From Trichuris trichiura (Eukaryota; Nematoda; Enoplea; Trichinellida; Trichuridae): 64,000 nt of DNA. The stretch is from positions 3,224,001 to 3,288,000 of the forward strand of contig JBAJFE010000004.1 of NCBI GenBank assembly GCA_037903355.1, written 5' to 3'. Under the pieces are notes generated by a model. It ran no database searches, was not told the DNA's origin, and saw only the letters and a list, made by a program, of their open reading frames with translations. The translations under genes and the position numbers were made by a program. Shown here piece after piece: positions 44,301-56,500 of the stretch (position 1 is its first letter; the number at the start of each line of letters is the position of its first letter).

Positions 44301-47300
44301 TAAGGCATTTGGAAGAATTCGCGGCTTCCGGTCAGTGAATTCACTCGCGCGTCTAAGAATTTCGTATGTATAAGAAATGTGTTGTCAGGTTACCGTACGT
44401 TGTGCATGGCAAAAGCTGACATAAATCCCGAATTTTACGAGGAATGGAATCGCCAGCACTACGAAGCAAGCATATCGTTGCAGGATCGTGAAGCCAAGCT
44501 CGCTGCCGTAGCTGAGCTGATCGAAAAAGTGAGATAAATAATCAAAGCTTGAAGAAGAGTGCTTAGCATTCTTTTTTCAGGATTTGAAATTACTGGGAGC
44601 GACAGCCATAGAAGACAAACTTCAAGATGTCTGTTTCACAGCGATAGCTTAGTATCCCTGTTTTATAAGTTGGCTAAATGTTTTCAGGGTGTTCCAGAAA
44701 CAATTGCCTCCTTATTGAGAGCGGATATCAAGTTATGGATGCTGACGGGCGACAAGCAAGAAACGGCGGTGAATATAGGCTATTCCTGCCAGCTGCTTAC
44801 TGCCGGCATGGCGCTTTTGTTTGTCGATAAAAACGATTATGAAGTACTGACTGTTTTTCATGTCCCATTGTCAAGCGGGTGTCACATTGCAGGAGACCAG
44901 AGACTGCATCCTTGGCTACATTGAAGACTTGGGCAATAATCTCGGAGAAGACAATGACGTTGGGCTCATTATCTCCGGCAAAGTATGCAAATTTTATTCA
45001 GCGCTTTTTTCCTCGTTCCAACGTAATTCTTTAGTCCTTACATTGCGCTCTTTACGGTGACGTAAAACCGGCGTTTGTTGATTTGGCTTTGTCCTGTCGC
45101 GTAGTCATATGCTGCCGGTAAGTTTTCAAATACTGAACACGTAACCAATGCCTTTGGGTTGCTTTGCGCAATTGCTCCCGTCCTTTCAGTGTCTCTCCAA
45201 TTCAAAAGGCGGAAATTGTCGACATGGTCAAACATTCGATTGGCGCAATAACGCTGGCAATTGGAGACGGTGCGAAGTACGCATTTATTTTTATTTACAT
45301 GCATTTCCAACGATTGTATAGTACCTATTAATCCTATTGCGACGGCTTTTGGTAAACATTTACTGTAATCTGTGCGTTAGGACATAGGATACGAAGGTTC
45401 CTTATGCACTTGTTAGTTTTATGCGTAGGCGGGCAATTAAATACGTCAAACTAGTTTATTCTATTGGCGTTTTTTCTCTTAATCTTTTCTTGATTACTAT
45501 CAAATGTGTTTCTTAAGGCTTAACTTACGCTGTAGCTGCTTAAGTCAGTAAGAAAAGCAAAAAAGTTCAGAGCATTCGAACCATCGCGCTATTGGTCTTT
45601 CTCAGCGGGTAATTAGGCGGACTAATTATTAGTCTACGAGAACTCCTCGTCCAGCTTTGCGTTTTGCTTATTTCACGTTGTATTTTTACAACAGACGTTT
45701 TGTGTACTTTATGTTTTTCTCCGCTGCTCGTTAGGCTACCGCGGTTAGTTTTCTTGTGGTATTTTCGGCCATCCGCGCATGTTGCTACTGATTTCATGAT
45801 TGTCGTTCGGTTTAGATTGTAAGAGATAGTTTTTTTCTTGCAGCGACGTTGCAATGATTCAAGCAGCCCACGTGGGTATTGGAATCAGCGGGTTGGAGGG
45901 CCTGCAAGCCGCCTGCGCTTCCGACTATTCCATTGCGCAAGTCAGTCAACCTTTATCAATAAGCGGTCGAGTTGCTGCCACTCTGCTCTGTTGCAGTTTC
46001 GCTATTTGACGCGGCTTCTGTTCGTTCACGGCGCTTGGAGTTTTCACCGAATGGTCAAGCTCATACTGTACTCGTTTCACAAGAATATTTGCCTTTACAT
46101 AATCGAGGCGAGCGGCTGCACTTGTCGGTCGATGACGTCACCTATTATTGAGTTTTCATATTTTCAGCTTTGGTTCGCTCTAGTGAGCGCCTGGACAGGG
46201 CAAACGCTTTTCGAACGTTGGTGCATCGGTTTGTACAATGTCCTATTCACGGCCGCTCCTCCATTGGCCATTGGACTATTCGATCGTACTGCCAGCGCCA
46301 GCACCATGGTCAAGTATCCCACGTTGTACAAGCTTTCCCAGAGCAAGGAGTCTTTCAATGTTAAGGTACCGCGGTTTTTCAAAAAATACAATGTGCTTAT
46401 AACCTTGTTTGTCTCGAAGGTATTTTGGATGTGGATGGTAAACGCTATGTACCATTCGGTTATACTTTTTTGGTTCAGCAAGTTGGCTTTTGGTCACGGT
46501 ACGTTTAGCCCCCAATTGTTGTACTCACATTTTTGTTTTTGCAGAAATTGTTTGGGCGAATGGGCGCATTGGTGGCTTGTACATGCTTGGAAATTCTGTT
46601 TACACGGTACGTAAGTACCGTACTCTCTTTGCGGTCTGCTCCTTTACGCTGTTTTGTTTTTTAAGTACGTGGTTATTACTGTTTGCTTGAAAGCGGCTCT
46701 CGAGTTGGACGCATGGACTTGGGTATGCAAATAATTTTATTTTTTGGGCGCTGACGAATTTCCCGCCTTTTTAGTTATGTCATCTTGCTATTTGGGGCAG
46801 TATAGGCGCTTGGTTTGTCTTCCTATTCATATACTGCAACTTTTGGCCTAACGTACCATTGGGCCCGGAAATGGCTGGAATGGTACTTTTTCGCTCACAC
46901 TCCGTCGTTGGCTAACGCTCTGTTTTTCTTGTAGGACGTTGTTATGCTGAGCTCTGGTTTCTTCTGGATGGGCGTATTCTTCGTACCAGTCGCGACTCTT
47001 CTTTTTGACGTCGTTTACAGAATGTACTTCCAACGATGACGTCATTATTCTAAGTTAACTCTCCACTATACTCGTTTTGCAGAGTCAGGCGAACTCTTTT
47101 CAAAACACTGGCGGACGAAGTGCGCGAATTGGAACTGTCCCAGATGGATCCATCCGTTGTGCTGCCCAAGTTGATCAAGCGCAGTCGGTAAATTTTCATT
47201 CATCTTTTTATGTAAATGAGCGCGTTGTTCAACACGCTAATTGTTTAAGGCTCAGCGAAACTGCTCGTCTTTTGCGTACCGTCTTCAGGCGAACCGTATC

Positions 47301-47489
47301 TACTGTTGGTATGGCTCACGAAGTTCGACGTAAGTGGTGGTCGTTCATTCAGTATTGCTTATCGATGGGACACGCTGCTGTTGTTTTGCAGATGGTTACG
47401 CGTTTTCTCAAGAAGAAGGCGGTTGCGTCTCCCAGGCCGATATGATCAGGTCGTACGATTCGACCAAGGTAAAACCGGAAGGCAATTAA
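41388..47489 (+). CDS. P4-type ATPase, phospholipid flippase of the ATP8A class
   Basis: Catalytic subunit that moves phosphatidylserine to the cytosolic leaflet, normally with a CDC50 partner. Exons include 41388-41487 ([15 protein letters not shown]), 41547-41645 ([13 protein letters not shown]), 41977-42063 ([10 protein letters not shown]), 42123-42196, 42250-42319 ([14 protein letters not shown]) and 42377-42642. Then come the membrane exon with [16 protein letters not shown] and the phosphorylation site DKTGTLT (from 43211). The nucleotide-binding part has [16 protein letters not shown]. The hinge [16 protein letters not shown] is split by the intron from about 45276 to 45840. The last exon ends [10 protein letters not shown] ... 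[11 protein letters not shown] with TAA at 47487-47489. The PISL-type membrane motif reads PISLQ. N-terminal exon(s) before TAKYS were not identified. Introns vary widely, from about 50 to over 500 nt. Confidence 0.9.
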
Positions 47490-49267
47490 GTTAACCGATT
47501 CCATTCACGTTGACGCGCGTTGTTGATGTTGTAAACTGAGCGATTAAGAAAGTCAGTTCACCAGTTGATCCCTTGCGAAACTTCTGCGGTTTTTCCGCCT
47601 TTTTTTCTATCGATCTAATCACGTGATATTGCTGTACCGTGTCAGCTGACGACGTTGTATAAGACGAACGCTGTTACAGTATTTTTGAAGAAATAGTTAC
47701 TGTCAGTTTCTGCACGACCAACCGTGTAATGTATCGGTTTTCCATCGTCACAGGCAGACATTCGCTAACGTTATCCAACGCAACTTCATTCAACTGCTTC
47801 AATGCCTTTTATCCGGCTAATTCAATGTTTGCCTAGTGAATTATTATTATTATTTTTTTATTTGTTGGCTGTTGTTCATATTGTATCGCGACTCACACGC
47901 GCATACGTAACTCTATTCTGTTCCATCGGTGCCCTAATTTGCAAGCATTGCATTCTTATTTTATTTAAACATTTAAACTACCAATCACTACTGACATTAT
48001 CTGCCCGAAGAAGTATCAGCGGGAAACAAAGAACTAATCATATAGGCTAGTTTAAGGGTATCATTCTGGGACGGAACCAAGTAAAAGACTGCGAAGTGTC
48101 CATAGAACCCGCTTAAAGATAGTCTGAACTTTTGGTTATATCCTAAAAGGAATACTGCCTTTTGTAGTTCGCTGCGCCACCTAGCTAGAGCAGTTATTTT
48201 TTCTGTATGACTTTTGAGTGCTGCACCAATTTTCAGGCGCGCGCAGTTTAGCTACGCGATCCGCGTCATCGCGGTTGTGCATTATGTTAATTTTTAGTAA
48301 TTGAAGTATTTTTTTAGCGCGTTTTTTAGAATACGACAAGTTTGAAAATTTGCATTTTTGCTGTTTCAGAGTAAAATTTCAACCACTTTGACGCGTAATG
48401 CGGCGGCGAAAAATTATCGGAATGAGAACGTTTTCACCCACGTATGTATTTGCTCTTTTTTTCAAAAAAAAGAGAAGAAAGCAGCGGCTTAGCTAATGGC
48501 CACGCGTGTAGTGCCCATTGGGAAGACGATTGCTGTTGATTTGTTGCTGCAAACTTTTTGTGTCGAACCAACCACTTACGTTTGCTCTTTAGGTGTAACG
48601 TTGCGTTTTGTTTTCGGGGGAATTTGGACGGAGGCCAATGCGCCACAAACATTCATCGGGGATGCACCATTTTGCTTGTGGTGATTTGTTGCTTTTCTAA
48701 GCGAGGGAGCGGTCGAACTTCTTTCCCGAAAAAGTAAAGCAACTTAACCGTATCTTAACGAAAGGACGAAGCGAACAAATCATGCTTGGAATTGTCGATG
48801 CTACCGCGCGGAGACTTTGCCTTTGAGAGAAATATTCTTTAATACGGGTCGCAATGTTAAGCTGTTGAGCTGCTTTGAAGACGCCATTGCGCAGCGCTGC
48901 GCTGTCATGTAGCGACTTCATGCAAATCTTTTGTTTTTGGAAATTGAAACGACAGACTATCGCCAACATGGAGAAGTCACCCAACTCCTTTCGCCATTGG
49001 CTGAGCTCAATTCAAAATATGTAAGCAGAAAGGAATGTGACGTCACCTTGACGGGATCGTTTTTGCGAGGCTTAGTTACCTTTTAAAAATTATTTTGCAG
49101 AGTAAAAAAGTAGCGAAATTTTACGTAATTGGTTGATAAGCAAATTTTGAATTTGTTTGCGCCCAATTGAATAAGCCTTCCAACAGTGAAGGGATTTTCA
49201 GGTTACGTACTTACCAGCGGCGGTTTTTTACTTCTGTATGTCAAAATATGATGAGAAACAATCAAAC

Positions 49268-49352
<85 letters not shown>
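49268..49352. repeat. (ATT)n microsatellite, about 85 bp
   Basis: This is an uninterrupted ATT/TTA run. A second, shorter run of the same repeat lies at 49508-49560. Confidence 0.97.
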
Positions 49353-49428
49353 GAAGCGTTTTTACAGTTTGAACCCGTTTTGTTTCCACATAACGTTATA
49401 TTTCTCTCATAAACGTTCTACACGGAGC

Positions 49429-49457
49429 TTTCGGGTCCCACTTGGACCCGTCTTCAG
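49429..49457 (-). ncRNA. Hammerhead-like motif on the minus strand
   Basis: On the minus strand CTGAAGA is followed by C, a strong hairpin (GGGTCC with GGACCC around a short loop) and GAAAG. This is the same layout, including the extra C, as the motif in the Penelope terminal repeat. It lies between two (ATT)n runs and probably marks the end of a decayed Penelope-like copy. Activity is unknown, and A replaces the usual U at the variable position. Confidence 0.4.
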
Positions 49458-49507
49458 CGTGAAATAATGTCTGCCGTCAGGCCGTTCTCCCTGGTCGCAA
49501 GCCCATC

Positions 49508-49560
<53 letters not shown>
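49508..49560. repeat. (ATT)n microsatellite, about 53 bp
   Basis: This is the second ATT run. With 49268-49352 it brackets about 155 bp of unique sequence holding the hammerhead-like motif. Confidence 0.97.
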
Positions 49561-49561
<1 letters not shown>

Positions 49562-50704
49562 GTAATCATTCCACTTTTGTTTTCCCCTTTTTTAAACATT
49601 TTCTATAAACCGCGTTATCTTTGCTTACCTACAATTTAATTGACTTCATTTTTATACGTTTTTATTTATGAGTACTGGTCAAGAAAACATTTTGCGCTTT
49701 AGGCTTTCCTAACACTATTGACGGTTCTTTTATAATTTCTTAAATTTTTAAGCGTCTGTCAACGGCGTTGGTAAGTTTTTGAGAGCGCCAGTTGATAATA
49801 AACTTAAAATTTTCAATCATCCTTTAGTATGTTAATATATCCGCTTGCTAGTCGCTGGAAAGTCAAGTTTTTTGTTTGAGTATGATGCTAAACAAAGTTA
49901 GTATACTGCCGCAGTGTTGTTGTTGTTTGCACTTTTATCTTTAACTTTTCGCCAATTCTTTTTGTCTGCGTTGAAGAACACGTTTTCGGGCAAAGTAGAT
50001 GGTTCAACACCTCGTACGCGGATGGAAGTGTGCTACTGGTTGGCGACATATGGAAAAAAGGGAATATACATTGATAGGCGGAAGTTTTTCTAAAGAAATA
50101 TGTTACGCGCGGTGTGTTCGTGACATTTGCTTCTCTTGAACGGAAATAGTGCTTTTCCATTGGTTTTGGCGTTGGTGATTTTTGCTTAATTGACCGCGGC
50201 AAGCGTCCTTCGCTCCTTTTCTGTATGACGCCATGCAGAGGGCCGACGGTCGGGTGATAATTCAATCGCGACTGCATTATAATGATTAGTAGCATAATAT
50301 GGCAGTAAATCCAACAATCAGCGATAAACACAGAAGCTGTGGCACATGTTGTAAATGAGGCGAGAAATCGAATCCGCCGCGCGGGACGTCGAATCTCTTG
50401 GTTGCGAATGTCTTGAGTGGTTAGCTAATTTTCAAAGTGGTTACGCTGTCACACCGAGTTATCCCGTATGTTCATTTTGCAACTACAGGGAATTGGGGCG
50501 CCCAATGGTTCTCGCGACGAAGCATGGCTGCCAATTGGAAGCAAAGATTACGGTATTCAAAATGAGCCAACTTCTTGCCGCCTACTAAGGCGTTACTATT
50601 TCTAGAAGAGCGAAACGCGTTGAACCGTAGGCCTACGTAGTACAGCAAAGCCGCGTTTTGCAGGTTGGATCAGAAGTATTCAAATTTGGTTCTACCCGGT
50701 TTTT

Positions 50705-52808
50705 ATGGACAACTACGGCAACTATTTCATCTATGACTCTTCAACAGCGGCGGCTGCTGCGGCAGCGGCTGCGGCGGGATTCCCGTCGCTTGGTGCTTCT
50801 ACGTTGGAACCAATTTTACAAACAAGTCATCATAAGATTGCTGGGTCTGGAAATCCCATCGGAATGCATTGCCTCAACCAGACAGCGTCAGTACCCGGCT
50901 CCTCCGAGCAGCAGCGATCTAGTTTTCATTCCAATAGTTGCTTCCTTGGCGACGCCTCGAAAGATGCAACCATTGGTTTTGGTTCGCCGAGTGCCTCAGG
51001 TTTAGCCAACGTGCACAATATACAGCAGTCGTCTTACCTGAGTCCTTACGTCGCCACGTCGAACAGTTCGGCTACAGGCGCTTCGTCGTGTGCGCTTCGA
51101 AGCTTGAACGACCAGCTGGCTGCCGCTGCCGCCGCATGCAATTACAGAGCAACATGCCAAACAACAGACGCGCTGCAGACATTCTTCAATCCAAGTAAGA
51201 TTCAAGTCCATTCACAACTTTAGGTCAATGCAATTTGTAGGTGTGCGCGTAGTGCGAGGTATTTAAAAAGTCGTCGGATAATTGACAAATTGATGTAATT
51301 GCCTATGAATGGGTGTTTCTTTCCCGTACACTTCTAAAATAGAGTAAAATTATTTTTAAACGGCATCAACGCTTTTTGATGATAGGTGAACGAGAGCGAT
51401 CAGCGCGTAGCGTACACGCGTAAGCCAAAAGGCGGCTGGAAAAGTGAGTAAATCAGAGTGAGATCTATTTTAGTCTTAGAATTAGCTTTTTAACGACCAA
51501 CTTGCGTTCCGTATAGTTTCATCGGCGGAGTAACTTGCCAAGACTGGTAATCTTGCCATCGACAGATGGCAAGATTACCAGTCTTGGCACGCTACTCTGC
51601 GGTCACCCTAAAAGGGCTGATGAATATGGCTACTCGTGTACAACTTGTAGCTTATACTTCGCTTGCTCAGTGGCTAAATGATTACGCTTAAAAAATTGTA
51701 AGCCCTCAGACTGACTTGGATCATGAAAAGTAATGATCATAGAAAGAGAGTGTTTTTTGTGCAGTTAAGATCGGAAAGCCTAAGCGAGTTGTCCAAGTTG
51801 TTCACGTACATAGTTTTTTTGATAAGAATTATTTTGCCGCCGCCCTAAGTTCATTAAGTGAGCTTTGGGCGATTCTGAGCAGACGAGGTGAAGAGTTGCT
51901 TCCATAGAAAAAGCTTTTATTGGTAATAAAGTTAATTGGAAGTAATTTGCTGGGGCTGATTGCTTACAAAGTAGCCGTAAGTCTCAATGCAAACGTGTTT
52001 TGCCTTCAGCGAACTTCAGCCAAAAGCTCATTTCTCAAATGGGCACCGGGCAGGGAAACGGCAACGTTACAACGGTTCAACCAGGTCACCATCAACTGAC
52101 CTCAGTTGGCGGCAATGGACCCACTTCAGCAATGATCGTCGACTACCATCGTCATCACCATCTGTCCGAGATGGGACGATCAGCATCGACGGTCAGTGCT
52201 TTCGGAACAGTCAATGACTTACGTGCATGTGGAGCTCTTGGATCCAGCTTCATTCGCAATGGCGTTCAGCAGGAAAGAAGAAAGCAGCGGCGAATAAGGA
52301 CGACATTCACAACACTCCAATTGAGGGAATTGGAAAGAGCATTCCATGCAACCCATTATCCGGATATATACACTCGGGAAGAGTTGGCATTTCGAGTTGG
52401 CTTGACGGAAGCAAGAGTTCAAGTAGGATATATTGAATAATATGCTTGTATTATTCCCATTTTAGCTGGCTAGGCATCGCAGTCAAACTTTTTTTTTAAA
52501 CTACACATGCTTGCATGCGCATGCTGCTTTGACAAGGTGTGGGTCTATTGGGCGCTTGCTTTGTTGCAGGTATGGTTCCAGAACAGAAGAGCGAAATTCA
52601 GAAAGCAGGAAAGATCCAGAAACGCCAAGGAAGAGCTGCAAGCTGGCGCAACAGCAAAAGCAGACAACGGAAAGACGGAACTGAAAGGTAAGCTGTGGTG
52701 AAAGAAAAAGTTATTTTTATTCCATGCATTTCTTGTTTTCCAGAGAAAGTTGAGCTTACCGCAAATCCAAGCGTAGATGCTCTACATTCAGGCAGTTCGG
52801 ACGGATGA
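50705..52808 (+). CDS. PHOX2/CEH-17-type paired-like homeobox transcription factor
   Basis: A nuclear DNA-binding protein; the PHOX2 family specifies autonomic-type and other neurons. Exons 50705-51194, 52010-52422, 52570-52687 and 52744-52808 total 1086 nt (361 aa). The homeodomain runs from [11 protein letters not shown] through [12 protein letters not shown] and LTEARVQ to [15 protein letters not shown]. Its recognition helix carries Gln at position 50 (WFQNRR), the paired-like Q50 type. [11 protein letters not shown] and [13 protein letters not shown] are typical of PHOX2. The intron between Q and V of helix 3 is the classical paired-like position. N-terminal [10 protein letters not shown] is followed by a ten-Ala run, and a second Ala run (LAAAAAACN) precedes the end of exon 1. 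The C-terminus after the homeodomain is short (about 55 residues) compared with vertebrate PHOX2B. Other paired-like classes fit less well. Confidence 0.88.
51536..51589. repeat. Perfect 25-bp hairpin in the homeobox gene first intron
   Basis: Arms 51536-51560 and 51565-51589 are exact reverse complements separated by the four bases GACA. Imperfect pairing extends outward through GAGTA/TACTC for about ten more bases. It is intronic (intron 51195-52009) and not near a splice site. It may be a palindromic or foldback element; the loop is too short for a typical microRNA precursor. Confidence 0.9.
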
Positions 52809-53164
52809 CAGTCGCTCAAAGTTCAGCGTAATAAGTCGAAGAGGTACTAAGCGACAAATCGACCACTCGTTCAGATAACGCGCCTTCTCTGTTGTTGTGC
52901 CGCAGTGAGACGACATGTGATGTTGGCTTGTATTTGTTTAATTTATTGAAAATCAACTTTGAAAGAATCTAATGACAGACGCCACTTGCCTGTAATGTTG
53001 TATGCACACGAAGCCTACGCAACTTTTAAAACATGTTTGTTCAAAAATTTGTGCTACAATTTTATAGGTTTTTTTGCTTTACGGAAAGAACCGTTTCTAA
53101 CTTGTCAAAAGTCACATAACGGGATCGCCGGCATTCCAGCAGCTTAATGGGATCTTGAACAAAG
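52809..53164. other. Spacer after homeobox gene
   Basis: Downstream flank and presumed 3' UTR of the homeobox gene. No other feature was recognised. Confidence 0.5.
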
Positions 53165-53232
53165 TACAAAAAGCTCTGTCTGGTTATATATATATATATA
53201 TATACTGTAAAAACCAGACAGAGCTTTTTGTA
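53165..53232. repeat. Inverted repeat around an AT tract
   Basis: A 21-bp arm (53165-53185, beginning TACAAAAAGCTCTGTCTGG) is the exact inverse of 53212-53232, with an (AT)n loop between. The next 60 bp also contain inverted copies of an ACTATAAC/GTTATAGT block. The same block reappears beyond the right LTR near 56876-56908, so the copia element inserted into a pre-existing AT-rich palindromic repeat. Confidence 0.85.
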
Positions 53233-53297
53233 TTTTGTTTGTTGTTATAGTATATATATATATACTATAACTTTTTGTTTGTTGTTATAGTATATAT

Positions 53298-53443
53298 TGT
53301 TAGGATTTCTATACCTTTTCATACTGTATATTTTGTACCTGAATACTAATCACTGTATTGCTGGTGTGTCACTTAGCGTGTGTGTCGCGCAGTACGGTGT
53401 GTCCTGTCGTGTCTCGAGTAAACTGGTCTACGGATCCTCATCA
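53298..53443 (+). repeat. 5' LTR of copia element
   Basis: 146 bp, TG...CA ends. It differs from the 3' LTR only at two nearby positions (about 53331 and 53336). Confidence 0.92.
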
Positions 53444-53444
53444 A

Positions 53445-53458
53445 GTGGTAGCAGAGCT
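53445..53458 (+). promoter_or_regulatory. Primer-binding site of copia element
   Basis: TGGTAGCAGAG follows one base after the LTR end. It is complementary to the 3' end of eukaryotic initiator tRNA-Met (including CCA), the usual primer of Ty1/copia elements. Complementarity stops after about 11 bases. Confidence 0.75.
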
Positions 53459-53527
53459 GCGTGGTTCTAAGGTCTCCTCAGTGTCACAGTTTGACATACG
53501 AGTTCGCCTGGCAAGACGATAATTGTC

Positions 53528-56500
53528 GTGTCTTCTGGAAATCCCTCCGTTAGAAATCGAAAAATGGCCGAAAAGGAAAGCAGTAGCTTCCCGAAGTTAA
53601 ATGGTGTGAACTACCATGACTGGCGGTTCAACATGGAGTGGATGCTGAAGAAAAAGAAATTATGGAAGTACGTTGATGGCTCGACTGTGCGACCGGAGCC
53701 CACTTCGGCAAACGTTGCTGAAGTTCAACGTTTTGACGAGCAGTCGGAGATTGCTCAGGCGACTATTGTGCTCGCAATTGAGCCACTGCAGCAGCAGCAC
53801 GTTCGTGACTGCGAATCAGCCCGCGATGTGTGGCTGAAACTGGAAGCGGCTTTTGAGCCCAAGTCAAGGCCACGAATGATGCAGCTTACTCGTACCTTGA
53901 TCGAAAATAAGTGTGCTGAGACCGAGCCCATGGAAGACTACGTGACGCGTACGAAGCGTCTGGCGGCACAGTTAAAGGAAGCTGGTCTCGAATTTAAGGA
54001 CGATCAGTTGACAACGATTATGATTGCAAATCTCCCGTCAAGCTATGACTCAGTCGCTGCCGTTATCATGAATTGGGACGAGCGCAAATATGTGTTCGAC
54101 AACGTCAAAGAAGCATTGTTGACAGAATATTGCCGTAGGCAGCAGCAAGCTGCGCAGAGAGGTGATGCGACTGAAGCGTTGACGACGAAGACGAAAGTTA
54201 GTTGTGCGACGGTAAGGAAAAACATCGATCGAGGAGTTCAGCGCAGGGGAAAGATCGTCTGCTTCAGCTGCCGTAAAACGGGGCACATCGCTCGACAGTG
54301 TCGAAATAAATCGGCCTGGCAGGTGCAGAAGCAAGCGAAAGACAGTGGGCTAAATGTCCAATTGGAGGCAACGAATGCTGATGCTTTCATTCTCGACAGC
54401 GGTGCGACGCGCCACATCTGCAACAGGAAGGACTGGTTCTCAAAATTTCGTGCGACGGCGCCATCAAGCGTTTATTCTGCCGACGACAGTAAAGAAGCGT
54501 TAGTGGCCGAAGGCGTTGGCACGGTGGAAGTCACATTGTATTGTGGCGCGCATGGAATGCTCAATACTCATCTTCAGAACGTGTTGTACGTACCGAAGTG
54601 CCGCAGAAACTTAATCTCGGTTTCCTCTCTAGAAAAGACAGGCCATTACGTCGTCATCAAAAATAAATTGGCCCGAATTTACGATGTTGAAACCAAGGCG
54701 TTGATCGCCGAGGCGTGCGCTCGCGACGGACTATATGTCCTCAGAGCCAAAATCAGAGGTAAGAATGGAATGGCCCTTAATGTAGAGAAAATTGATGGTG
54801 ATGTGTGGCATAAGCGTTTCTGTCATGTGAGTAATAAGGTACTGGAAAAGACCGCGAGGCATAGTGCCGTCTCTGGCCTTGTAATCAGTGGTAATGTTCA
54901 GCCTCCCGCGTGTACAGACTGCATTGTTGGAAAATGCACACAGAGCAAGTGCGTCCCATCAAAGCGCCGGCAAACGAACAGAGTGCTGGAACTCGTGCAC
55001 TCTGACATATGCGGCCCGATGCCAGTGAAGTCCCATGGAGGTGCGTTGTACTTCATGACGATAGTTGATGATTTCAGTCGCAAAGTAATCGTGATGTGCC
55101 TGAAAGCTAAGTCAGAGGCAGCAGAGAGGCTGATGGAATTCATCCGAATGGCTGAGCGCCAAACAGGACAAAAGGTGAAAACTATACGGACGGACAACGG
55201 CCTGGAATATTGCGGTACGATAATGTCCTCATTTTTAAAGAAGTCTGGCATTAAGCATGAGCGATCAAATGTGGAAACGCCACAAATGAACGGGGTCGCG
55301 GAAAGAGTCAACAGGACGTTGATGGACTTAGTCAGGTCCATGCTAAAATCAAGTGGTCTTCCGAAGCAGTTTTGGGCAGAAGCCGTAACGGCAGCAGCTT
55401 ATGTAAGAAATCGCGTGTTGCATTCGTCGAATAATTCAGTACCGGAAACATTATGGTTAGGCAAGTCTATAAGTGTTAGACACTTACGAACTTATGGCTG
55501 CCTAGCATACGCGTACACGACCCGACAAGGTAGAAAGAAATTAGATGAGCGAGCAGAGCCGGGAATCATGGTCGGCTATGGCATCCGTACCGTTGGTTAC
55601 CGAATTTGGTTGCCGGGTAGAGACAATGGCATTGGTGAAGTCATTGAAACCAAGCATGTGAAATTTGTTGAAAGTCGGATGGGCTTTAGCACCCTATACA
55701 AAGTGGAAGATGTACGGCACGCAGCTCCGTCAGAGTGGGTGATAATCGACAGTGACCATGAAGATGACGCAGCGGAACGAGAATCGAACGTTGGCACGTC
55801 TGTGTCTGATGCCCCGAAAAGCGAAGAATCTGAAGGACTTCGTGAGCTGCAAGCGACCAGTGAGGATTCCGAACAAGTAAAACGGGTGAGGCGGCAGCCA
55901 ATGAGCCGATGTGTCAAGAGAGCAAAAGAAAAGGAGCACGAAGTAAACTTTACAGCGCTCGCCGACCCTGGCAGCGTAAGCGAGGCGCTGTCTTCCCCAG
56001 ACTCGGCAAACTGGAAGAGAGCCATGGATGAAGAATATGAAAGTTTGCTGAAACGTCAAACTTGGGTCGAAGTAGATCTTCCGGAAAAGGCTTCGTATAT
56101 CGGAAGTAAATGGGTGTTTCGTCGGAAGCTCGACAGCACTGGCAGCGTTGAAAGATATAAGGCACGCCTAGTAGCCCAAGGTTTCGGTCAAAAGGCAGGT
56201 ATTGACTACAGTGAAACATATGCGCCGGTAGTAAGTCTCACTGTGATTAGGTTTTTGCTTTCGTTGAGCATGCAGTTTGGTTGGCATGTGCGCCACGTGG
56301 ATGTGAAGTCTGCATACTTATATGGAAAGCTAGCTGAGGAAATATATATGAAATTGCCAGAGGGCTATGAGCACACCGTTGGTAAAGTTGCGAGACTTTT
56401 ACGGCCAATCTATGGGCTGAAACAGTCTGGACGACCGCATGTCCTTGCCTGTCGCTGTGTTTTGTGACAATCAGTCTGCGATAAAATTCGCAAGTAATCG

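Larger units (their letters stand above)
47490..50704. other. Non-coding region with microsatellites
   Basis: Spacer between the flippase and the homeobox gene. It contains two ATT microsatellites and a hammerhead-like motif, listed separately. Open frames at 48496-48684 (plus) and 48697-48984 (minus) have no recognisable domain. A plus-strand ATG at 48969 reads MEKSPNSFRHWLSSIQN into a good donor (GTAAGC near 49021) and could be a lone first exon. Confidence 0.4.

Noticed and set aside
48697..48984. 95-codon minus-strand frame MGDFSMLAIVCRF
   Set aside because: No recognisable family, no signal peptide of the cluster type and no supporting splice pattern.
51536..51589. MicroRNA precursor interpretation of the intronic hairpin
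   Set aside because: The 4-base loop and perfect short stem do not fit a Drosha/Dicer substrate well; kept only as a structural oddity.
55686..56219. Overlapping minus-strand frames inside the copia element
   Set aside because: They are shadows of the gag-pol frame on the plus strand.
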